Positions 53,590 to 62,569 of a DNA stretch of 64,000 bases are shown piece after piece; within the stretch, counting starts at the first letter, position 1, and the number at the start of each line of letters is the position of its first letter. The stretch comes from Acidimangrovimonas pyrenivorans (GTDB lineage Bacteria > Pseudomonadota > Alphaproteobacteria > Rhodobacterales > Rhodobacteraceae), in NCBI RefSeq assembly GCF_042643245.1, contig NZ_JBHRSK010000004.1:248001-312000 (forward strand), read 5' to 3'. Both the position numbers and the translations under genes were made by a program. The notes under the pieces are model-generated. The model did not search any database and was not told the origin of the DNA. It saw nothing but the letters and a program-made list of their open reading frames with translations.

Positions 53590-55158
53590 ATGGAACAGAA
53601 AGAGCAGATCGCAACCTACGCTGAGCGCCAGCGCGCGGACGGAAAGTTCCCTGCCGTTTTCAGACTTGAGAGTGTTCATCCAGACGATGTCGCAGGCATC
53701 ATTGGACATGCAGAGCGTCGCATCGGAAACGTCGACCACGTCGATAAGAGCCGCTCACATCTCAACCGGATACTCATCGGCTCGAACGCGATCGCGCGGG
53801 AAATTCGCGCTGAAGCTGATGCGATGAGCGAGCACAACTTTGTCTCGAATCTAGAAGGCCTCAAGCGCGCCGGGCGCCGGAAAGAACACTTCGAAGCACT
53901 TGCCGCCGGCAAACAAGATCCGTTCGATCGGCAGAAGAAGGGTAGGGGTCCTCTTCGTGAGTTCGTGCTCACGCTGCACCGCGATTTCTTCCTCGCTGGT
54001 GAGGATTGCCCATCAGAATTCCGGCTCGAGTTCCTCGACGATACTGGGACCAGTGTCGCGTTCGATCTGCGCAAGGCAAGGGAGTTCGTCAACAGCTCGA
54101 TGGCGTTTCTCAAGAACGAATTCGGTGACATGCTGCGGTATGCTCGGGTCGATCTCGACGAGCAGTCGGTCCACATTCAGGGGCTCCTGGTCGGCTATAA
54201 AGAGCACGAGCCGAGCGTGCGGTTCGCGCATGGTCGCAAGCGTTTCCAGACCTCACAGCACCGGCTAATAGGTGGCGAACCGATCATGAAAATGGTCGAC
54301 GGTGAGGTCAAGAAACTTGGTCACCGTAAAGGCTACGAGCTCGCACAAGACGCTGTCGGGGAATGGTTCGCTCAGGACCGTTACAAGCATCTCAACATCG
54401 TCCGCGGGGAGGCCAGGGCAATGGCTGCGCGTGGCGCCCACGAAAGTGCCGTCCAGTTTTTTCAGGAAGAAGATCTCGCTCTAAAGATGATGGGGCATGG
54501 CGGCCTCAAAATCCCGGCCGGCGCGAAAAACGCCCGCCGCATGTGGCTGCTCAAAGAGCAGGCAAAGCAGCGATCGAGGAGTGGAAATCTGCGCAAAGAC
54601 AATGCCCAGAATCTTGCCCTCGACTATCTCGTCGAGCTCGGTGTCCTGACGTCTGTCGAACGGCATGAATCTTCTTCTCGTCGCGCCAGGACAGAGCTGC
54701 TCAAGCGCTATGAGAGCGACTATGGCACAGCAGACGAGATCATCTCGGATCCTGGCTCCGCGGCTCTCAAGCGGCTCTCAAAAACTCGGCGTCAAGTCGA
54801 CGAGCTGAACAAGAAATCCAAGGAACGGATTGAGGAAGAGCGAGAGAAGCAGCGCCAGTCATGGGAAAGTGAGCGTGCCGATTTCGAGAAGAAGAGGGAT
54901 GCGGACCTTCTCAAGCTCGTGCAAGAGCGCAGCCGGCTGCATGCTGATCAGCTCGAGCTCGCGCAGGAGCGTCGCGAGTTCGAGGCGGAGTATCAGAAAG
55001 GTCGTGACCAGGCGGCTCAGCTCGTTGACACTGCATACGACCTTGCGGAAAGCATCAGAGGTGTCGCTGAAGCAGTCGGCTACTTCAAGTCGAACCCAGG
55101 AGGCCGTGAGAAGTTCCGAGTGCTCGAGCGCGTCCGAGGTCCGAGGGTGCGCGGCTGA
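53590..55158 (+). CDS. MobV/Pre-like plasmid mobilisation relaxase with altered HUH motif
   Basis: This 522-aa protein begins at ATG 53590 (GGAG 7 bp upstream). Its N-terminal part resembles Mob_Pre: IIGHAERRIGNVDHVDKSRSHLN (His40, Arg43, Asp52 and Arg55, Asn59). The expected metal motif H-x-D-E-x-T-P-H-x-H reads DLDEQSVHIQ at residues 188-197, keeping Asp, Glu and one His but losing two His. The region HGRKRFQTSQHRLIGGEP follows. Residues 390-490 form a long charged coiled coil. It would nick DNA at oriT for mobilisation, if active. Confidence 0.68.
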   Translation: MEQKEQIATYAERQRADGKFPAVFRLESVHPDDVAGIIGHAERRIGNVDHVDKSRSHLNRILIGSNAIAREIRAEADAMSEHNFVSNLEGLKRAGRRKEHFEALAAGKQDPFDRQKKGRGPLREFVLTLHRDFFLAGEDCPSEFRLEFLDDTGTSVAFDLRKAREFVNSSMAFLKNEFGDMLRYARVDLDEQSVHIQGLLVGYKEHEPSVRFAHGRKRFQTSQHRLIGGEPIMKMVDGEVKKLGHRKGYELAQDAVGEWFAQDRYKHLNIVRGEARAMAARGAHESAVQFFQEEDLALKMMGHGGLKIPAGAKNARRMWLLKEQAKQRSRSGNLRKDNAQNLALDYLVELGVLTSVERHESSSRRARTELLKRYESDYGTADEIISDPGSAALKRLSKTRRQVDELNKKSKERIEEEREKQRQSWESERADFEKKRDADLLKLVQERSRLHADQLELAQERREFEAEYQKGRDQAAQLVDTAYDLAESIRGVAEAVGYFKSNPGGREKFRVLERVRGPRVRG

Positions 55159-55493
55159 AGCTCGTCAGGCCTGTCCGGGACAGATATCCCGGCATAGTCA
55201 CGCCCCGCAACTGTCAAGCAGAAGACATGGAACAGATCCGCCAGGCGCTACGTGATGGAGCCTGGCATATCCTCTTCGAAGCGAGCGTCGTTAACGGATC
55301 TTATGCCGGCGTTGCTGTCGATCAGCATAGAATCGGACGCAGATAGTCTTGCCGGGCGTGTCCGTCCGAGCGCGCCAGGATGACGGTATACTTCCGACGC
55401 ATGTAGTATCCCGCAGCTCACCTCTGCCATCCGAAGATGCTCACCTGGACTTGATAAAGGTCCTTCCGTGCGATCCTACGCGCACGTGTCGCC
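55159..55493. other. No convincing gene (335 bp after the relaxase)
   Basis: Short frames on both strands are Arg/Ser/Pro-rich and lack ribosome sites. I see no repeat or promoter that stands out. It may hold remains of a decayed gene. Confidence 0.5.
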
Positions 55494-55697
55494 TCAGCGC
55501 TGCTTCGACTCGTCTCTGCTCCGCCGCTCATCGTCCTGGACGATCACGCAGCCTTCGTCCAGCAAGATGCGGTTCCTCTCTTCCGCGCGCGCGGTTTCGT
55601 CCTGTATGTCCGGAAGCCCTTCCTCAAGAGGCGCCCAGGCTGCCAGCAGATCGAGAAGGCCTTTCTTCTTCCGCTCATTGCGCTCGCCAGACGACAT
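55494..55697 (-). CDS. Small hypothetical protein, 67 aa (antitoxin-like tail)
   Basis: From ATG 55697, after AAAGGGG, it reads MSSGERNERKKKGLLDLLAAWAPL and continues with an acidic helix DIQDETARAEERNRILLDEG. The layout, a short basic start and an acidic helical tail containing LLAAWAPL, is reminiscent of VapB-type antitoxin C-termini, but no DNA-binding domain is present and no toxin is adjacent. Real but unassigned. Confidence 0.5.
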   Translation of the reverse strand: MSSGERNERKKKGLLDLLAAWAPLEEGLPDIQDETARAEERNRILLDEGCVIVQDDERRSRDESKQR

Positions 55698-55868
55698 GGA
55701 GACCCCTTTCGTGCATCTCGCATGATGATGCTCTTCGTCTGATACGGCGGTCAAGCCGGGCGGGGAGATTTCCCTGACGGAGAACAGGCACACCACCGCC
55801 CTTCTCCCACTGACGCGTCAAGCATGAGAACGTGTGTATACATCCTTGCAAGCTCTACATTGAGGCAG

Positions 55869-56087
55869 TCACTCTTCTTCGTAGTCGTCTTCACGGACAA
55901 GCTGGACAGCGAGCACAGAATGCTTGCACTCGTAGCAATCTGCGAACTGCTCTTCGACAGGGTCTATAACGACGTTCGTAGGATCAACGGTGAACTCTCC
56001 GTCGAGAAGCGGGATCTCGATGGTGGTGATGATGCCGATGTTGTCTGACCCACAGTTGGGGCAGACGAGTCCAAGGTGGTTGCTCAA
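55869..56087 (-). CDS. Small zinc-ribbon protein, 72 aa
   Basis: It has two Cys pairs, LVCPNCGSDN at the N-terminus and DCYECKHSV near residue 52, forming a four-Cys zinc ribbon, and an acidic tail DDYEEE. The start is TTG at 56087, chosen because AAAGGAG lies 8 bp upstream and no ATG fits. Likely a nucleic-acid or protein adaptor; common in phage- and plasmid-derived regions. Confidence 0.68.
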   Translation of the reverse strand: MSNHLGLVCPNCGSDNIGIITTIEIPLLDGEFTVDPTNVVIDPVEEQFADCYECKHSVLAVQLVREDDYEEE

Positions 56088-56300
56088 GTCAGGTCTCCTT
56101 TGCGATCATCCGTCGCGCAGCTACAGAAGATCGTCAAGGCGCTTGATCCTTGCCGTATGGAACATTTCAGTGGATCGGAATGTCCGCCGTCAGATGGTTT
56201 GGGACATGACATGCCCGCTCCCGAGCGGCACCGCCGGCAAACGCAAGATCGAAACCAAAGATCGAAAATCTTCCTCGCATTATCCATATTTTTCTATATC

Positions 56301-56311
56301 ATACAATGTAT
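56301..56311. promoter_or_regulatory. AT-rich palindrome in the Fic gene leader
   Basis: ATACAATGTAT is a perfect 5-1-5 palindrome within an unusually AT-rich 40 bp (TTTTTCTATATCATACAATG), 23 bp before the Fic start. It combines a likely promoter -10 region with a possible operator. Confidence 0.45.
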
Positions 56312-56334
56312 AAGGCTATTCCAAGGATCGACAA

Positions 56335-57531
56335 ATGATCGAGACTCCCGGTCGCATAGAACCTTGTCTCTTCGAGGAGTTCCTCCCTGCGGAGCTCGCG
56401 GACCTCGCCGTCGAAATCCAGCGGGCGGCCGATGCTCTCGGTCGTGGTTTGCATCCCGATAGCGCGAGAGAACTCGCGGACCTCGTCAGGATCATGAACT
56501 GCTACTACTCGAACCTGATTGAAGGGCATAACACCCGCCCGCGGGACATCGAGAATGCTCTGCGCGGTGCCGAGCTGGCTGATGAGACAAGGCCACTCGC
56601 CCTCGAAGCACGGGCCCATGTAATCGTTCAGCGTCAGATCGACGAGGACTACCTGAGGGGAACGCTCCCTTCGCCGACCGGCCCAGGCTTCCTGTCGTGG
56701 GTCCACGAGGGCTTCTATGAGGAGATGCCCGAGGAGTTTCGGTTCGTCGAGTATCCGGATGGCCGCCGGGAAGAGATCGTGCCGGGCAAATTCCGGAGCG
56801 AGGGCGATCCAGAGGTTGCTGTCGGTCGGCATTTGCCCCCGTCGTCAAATCGCGTCGGGGACTTCCTCGACCATTTCGCGAAGCGCTATCGCACGGCCGA
56901 GAACTCGGCCAGCGGCCGGATCATCGCGATCGCCGGCGCGCATCATCGCCTGAACTACATCCACCCCTTTCCTGACGGCAATGGCCGCGTGAGCCGCCTC
57001 ATGTCCCATGCCATGGCTCTCAAGGCCGGGATCGGAGGGCAGGGACTGTGGTCCATTTCGCGTGGGCTTGCGCGCGGTCTCGAGGACCGGGGCGAATACA
57101 AGCGCATGATGGACATGGCGGACAGTCCGCGCCGTGGGGATCGTGACGGTCGTGGAAACCTCTCCCTTGCGGCCCTACAGAGCTTCACGGCCTGGTTCAT
57201 GAGGGTGATGCTCGATCAAATCCGTTTCACGACCGGACTGTTCGATCTGGCGGGGCTCGAAGGTCGCTACAAACGACTCGTCCTGGACGTGACCGGCGAC
57301 AAGCGCGCGCCCGAGCTGATCTCCGCGGTGCTACGGCATGGCCAGCTGAACCGGGGTGAGGCTGGGCTCGTGCTCAAGGTATCGGACGTTACGGCGAGGA
57401 AGACGCTCGCTGAGCTTGTGAGGCTCGGCTTCCTAAGGTCGGACAGCCCGAAGACGCCGGTCCGCCTCGCGTTTCCGCTCGACTACCGGGAGCGGCTGTT
57501 TCCCAACCTCTTCGCGGAAGAGCCGGTGTAG
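56335..57531 (+). CDS. Fic family protein adenylyltransferase, class II with built-in inhibitory helix
   Basis: This 398-aa protein has the complete Fic motif HPFPDGNGRVSR with catalytic His210, and an N-terminal inhibitory motif SNLIEG (residues 59-64, S-x3-E-G) that blocks ATP binding in cis. A C-terminal winged-helix-like part (KVSDVTARKTLAELVRLGFL) could bind DNA or protein. It transfers AMP, or removes it, on protein hydroxyls. AAGGA lies 7 bp before the ATG. No separate antitoxin is needed. Targets unknown. Confidence 0.93.
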   Translation: MIETPGRIEPCLFEEFLPAELADLAVEIQRAADALGRGLHPDSARELADLVRIMNCYYSNLIEGHNTRPRDIENALRGAELADETRPLALEARAHVIVQRQIDEDYLRGTLPSPTGPGFLSWVHEGFYEEMPEEFRFVEYPDGRREEIVPGKFRSEGDPEVAVGRHLPPSSNRVGDFLDHFAKRYRTAENSASGRIIAIAGAHHRLNYIHPFPDGNGRVSRLMSHAMALKAGIGGQGLWSISRGLARGLEDRGEYKRMMDMADSPRRGDRDGRGNLSLAALQSFTAWFMRVMLDQIRFTTGLFDLAGLEGRYKRLVLDVTGDKRAPELISAVLRHGQLNRGEAGLVLKVSDVTARKTLAELVRLGFLRSDSPKTPVRLAFPLDYRERLFPNLFAEEPV

Positions 57532-57560
57532 AGGTCGGGAAAGCCTCTTGGATAGAGATC

Positions 57561-57854
57561 ATGCAGAGTTAGCTTGAGCGCCTCGGCTTCGACACCCACC
57601 CAGAGGTATTCCATGAGCCCTTGCTGGAAGGGATCAAGCGCGCGAAATACCTCGACAGCGAGGAGCTGGCCTGCTTGTGGCACTTCAAGGAGCGGAAGGA
57701 TCGCTTCCAGACCTCGGAGTTCTTCATCGACGTCGAGGCCGTAGTGGAGAATGCCATGCACCAGGTCGTGGACGGCCGCTACGGGCTGACGATTGAGGTA
57801 ACTCGGGGCGCAAGTCCTCAGGGGCCGATCAAGAGCCTCAGCATCTATCGCTAA
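57561..57854 (+). pseudogene. Small unknown gene interrupted by an amber codon after codon 3
   Basis: From ATG 57561 the frame reads Met-Gln-Ser, then TAG at 57570-57572, then continues LERLGFDTHPEVFHEPLLEG to a stop at 57854. The residues after the stop look coding (SEELACLWHFKERKDRFQTSEFFIDVEA). A TTG at 57621 could rescue a 77-aa product. Function unknown. Either the gene is broken or translation starts downstream. Confidence 0.5.
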
Positions 57855-58170
57855 GGCCTCTGAAGGGGCTTCCGTTGGGGGCGGTGAACGGGCGGCGCCA
57901 GGTGGTGCTGCCCGACGCCTGCATCCAGAATTTTCCGTTGAGGCTCAAGGCGGGCAGCCGAGTCATCAAGCAATCGGTTGACGCCAAAGTTGCATGACAA
58001 CGGGTTCGACAGTGAGCGGACCCGGCGTGTCGACCTCACACCGCAGTATGTCCGGGATATGGGAAGCATTTTCGAGGGCAAGGCGTCGGCTCTCGAAGAC
58101 GCGATCATGGATGCCAGAGCGGAGCACCACCCCGATGCCGGGTCATAACTGACAGCAAAACATTTCCCTA
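57855..58170. other. Decayed gene fragments
   Basis: No intact gene. A plus-strand frame ending at 58147 reads LHDNGFDSERTRRVDLTPQY then VRDMGSIFEGKASALED without a start; another, around 57880-57998, reads VNGRRQVVLPDACIQNFPLR in a different frame. They look like pieces of one or two protein genes broken by frameshifts, just outside the left inverted repeat of the zinc cassette. Confidence 0.45.
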
Positions 58171-58188
58171 TTATCCACGAGAAAAAGC
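58163..58188 (+). repeat. Left 26-bp inverted repeat flanking the zinc-resistance cassette
   Basis: Ungapped comparison with the inverse complement of 62406-62431 gives 22 identities in 26, centred on ATTATCCACGA. The two repeats face each other 4.2 kb apart and enclose zntA, its MerR regulator and the IS1595 transposase. They may be terminal repeats of a mobile unit or the remains of two copies of one insertion sequence. Confidence 0.6.
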
Positions 58189-58397
58189 TGCAGGCGCGGG
58201 AGCCTTGAAGACGACTGCTTCGCAGGACATCCCTATCATTCGCTCGATATCCGCTGCGGCTGCGACGGGGCTTGAAAGCAGAACGGAATCCCGACCATCA
58301 CCAAGCTGGTCACAAATGATCGCCGGGCGCTTGGAGCTTTCGCTCGGCGCCGCGATCGTCTTCTGGGCCCTGTGCCGCAACCGCCTGAGAAAAGGCG

Positions 58398-58401
<4 letters not shown>
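58171..58401 (-). CDS. Small hypothetical protein coupled to zntA, 76 aa
   Basis: A GTG at 58401 overlaps the zntA stop as GTGA, the usual sign of translational coupling. The product begins MTPFLRRLRHRAQKTIAAPS (basic) and ends EAVVFKAPAPAAFSRG; no domain is recognised. Its stop lies inside the left inverted repeat, so it may be a gene cut short by the cassette border. Confidence 0.35.
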
Positions 58402-60617
<2,216 letters not shown>

Positions 60618-60656
60618 CTGCTGCCTTCCGCTCGCTTCGTTTTCTCGACAGCGGAC

Positions 60657-60687
60657 AAGATAGGAGCTACAGTTACTGTAGCTTCAA
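60657..60687 (-). promoter_or_regulatory. zntA promoter with MerR-type operator
   Basis: On the minus strand TTGAAG (60682-60687) and TATCTT (60657-60662) are separated by 19 bp instead of 17. The spacer holds the dyad AGCTACAGTTACTGTAGCT (60665-60683), 9-bp arms around one base. An over-long spacer with a centred dyad is the signature of promoters activated by MerR-family metal sensors through DNA distortion. Confidence 0.9.
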
Positions 60688-60728
60688 GGGGAAAGTTCAG
60701 ACTTTCTTCACGGCGATGGAGGGATGAC

Positions 60729-61157
60729 ATGCATACGATCGGAAACCTTGCACGTCGGACCGGCACCAAGGTGCAAACCATCCGATACTACGAACAGATC
60801 GGCCTGATGCCGGAACCGGGGCGCACCGAGGGCGGGCAGCGGCGCTATGGCGATGCCGATCTCGACCGGCTTGCCTTCATCCGCCATTCGCGCCAGCTCG
60901 GTTTCCCGCTCGACGCGATCCGCGAGCTCCTGGACCTCTCCGATCATCCCGACCGTGACTGCGGCGCCGCGGATTCGATCGCCCGGCGTCAATTGCGCGA
61001 GGTCGGGAACCGTTTGGCGCGGCTCGAGGCGCTCAAGCAGGAGTTGGAGCGGATGATCGGCGAGTGCAGGGGCGGAACGACCTCCGACTGCCGAGTGCTG
61101 GAGGTGCTGCGCGACCATTCGGAATGCCTTGCCGACGACCATGACGAAGTCGGCTAA
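60729..61157 (+). CDS. MerR-family divalent-metal sensor (ZntR/CadR/PbrR type)
   Basis: This 142-aa protein has the winged-helix start MHTIGNLARRTGTKVQTIRYYEQIGLMPEPGR, a long dimer helix and metal ligands Cys78, Cys113 and Cys121. Cys in the position of 78, rather than the Ser of CueR, marks sensors of Zn, Cd or Pb. A further Cys133 near the C-terminus is unusual. It should activate zntA through the dyad at 60665-60683. The ATG at 60729 gives the canonical N-terminus. Confidence 0.93.
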   Translation: MHTIGNLARRTGTKVQTIRYYEQIGLMPEPGRTEGGQRRYGDADLDRLAFIRHSRQLGFPLDAIRELLDLSDHPDRDCGAADSIARRQLREVGNRLARLEALKQELERMIGECRGGTTSDCRVLEVLRDHSECLADDHDEVG

Positions 61158-61258
61158 TATGGGCCGTCCGCGACCTGCCGCGCCACACTGCATGTGCGAA
61201 CTTGACCCGACATGTTGCAGGCAGAGTGGGGTCGAAGGCGCCCTCCGCCATGAAGGGC

Positions 61259-62284
61259 TCATGGCCAGCGTAGCCCCCACGACGGTGTCCGCCGCATCTG
61301 ACGCCCCACGGCGCAACGGAGCAGTCCCCGCATCTGATCGACGACCGGGATGGGCTTCCAGACCGTCGTCGTTTCAGCGGATGCATGTCCCGAGGCCGAC
61401 TTCTGGGTCCGGACCTTCGTCGTCGGCACACGGTGGTTCCAACGCTACAGGATCTCATCGAGATAGCGCTGGAGGTGTTGTCTCCCCAGCCGGTGGTAGA
61501 CCCCGATCAACGCGCGCTGCACGACGGCATTCACCGCTTCTGCGGTGTTGATATGCGCCCCGGTCCTGCGGTCGGCATATTCGTGCTTGTTGTGCTGCAC
61601 CGTCATGTGCCCGGCGAAGGCGGCGCCGATCTTCCTGTAGGTCGAGTTCTTGTCGGTGATCATCACTGAGTCCAGGTCGAGCCAGTCTCGGATGATCGGG
61701 CCCATCGTGCGCCCTTGGGCATTCGGGACGAGGACGGCACGCGCCTGACCATTTCGGGCGGCGGCAACCAGGACAATCGGCTTACCGGTGCCGCGGCCCC
61801 GCTTGTTCTTCACCCCATGCTTGAACTTCGGCCTGCCGCCGACGAAGGCCTCATCGACTTCGACGACGCCCGACAACTGACCAGCAAACCCCTCGCGGTC
61901 GTCCATCAGCTCCCGGATTGCGTGGCCGAGCTTCCACGCCGTTTTCTGGTTCACCCCAAGGATGCGCGCCATGACGACGGATGAAATCCCCTTGGACGAA
62001 GTCAGCACGAGAAATATGGCGGCGACCCAGATGCGCAGGTCGAGCTTCGTCGCGTGGAGCGGCGTCTTCGTGGTGACGGTGAACTGCCGCCGACATTCCT
62101 TCTCAGCGCACTGGTAGAGACCGGCGCGCGTGGTGTCGCCCCGAAGCCGTGTCGAGCGCAAGCTGCCGCAATGCGGGCAGAATCGGTCCCCGGCCCAGAT
62201 CGCCTGCTCGAGGAAGATCCGGGCATGGCGTTCGGTCGGCATCTTCTTCCAGACATCACGCACGGACTTGAGTTCGGTGATCAT
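61259..62284 (-). pseudogene. IS1595-family transposase with in-frame amber codon
   Basis: The intact part (62284 to 61445, 279 aa) has an N-terminal zinc ribbon (FCPHCGS, QCAEKECRR), VEVDEAFVGG and VMITDKNSTYRKI with the two catalytic Asp, and HINTAEAVNAVVQRALIGVYH with the catalytic Asn. After YLDEIL comes TAG (61445-61447), and the same frame then continues RWNHRVPTTKVRTQKS, VWKPIPVVDQMRGLL and AVGRQMRRTPSWGLRWP to a natural stop at 61259. So a Trp codon probably mutated to amber, removing 62 residues. Terminal repeats of the element were not found. Confidence 0.8.
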
Positions 62285-62405
62285 GATCGAGCCTCGCTTC
62301 GGGGAACCCCATAGATTGGCTCTTTCCTGAAAAGGCGAAGCGACTACGTGATGGCAGTCGTTAGGCGTAGATATGGCAACCTATGTTGGACCTGCCGGAG
62401 ACGCG

Positions 62406-62431
62406 GCTTTGTTTCGTGGATAATGGCGAAA
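62406..62431 (-). repeat. Right 26-bp inverted repeat flanking the zinc-resistance cassette
   Basis: Inverse-complement partner of 58163-58188, 22 of 26 identical. It lies 121 bp upstream of the transposase start and 138 bp before the OLD-family gene. No target-site duplication is visible next to either repeat. Confidence 0.6.
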
Positions 62432-62569
62432 CATTTCGACGCCCCGGTCTGAGACCGGTGAATTGGTCGAGGCATGTGCTGATTGCATTCGGCTCAGGAG
62501 AACCGAGGAAAATGAATGGCCTGACGAGATCCGGGTGGTAAAAGAAGTCGATACAACCCGCGGACGAGA

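Noticed and set aside
55248..55430. Minus-strand frame of 60 codons after the relaxase
   Set aside because: No ribosome site, no neighbours in phase and random-like composition.
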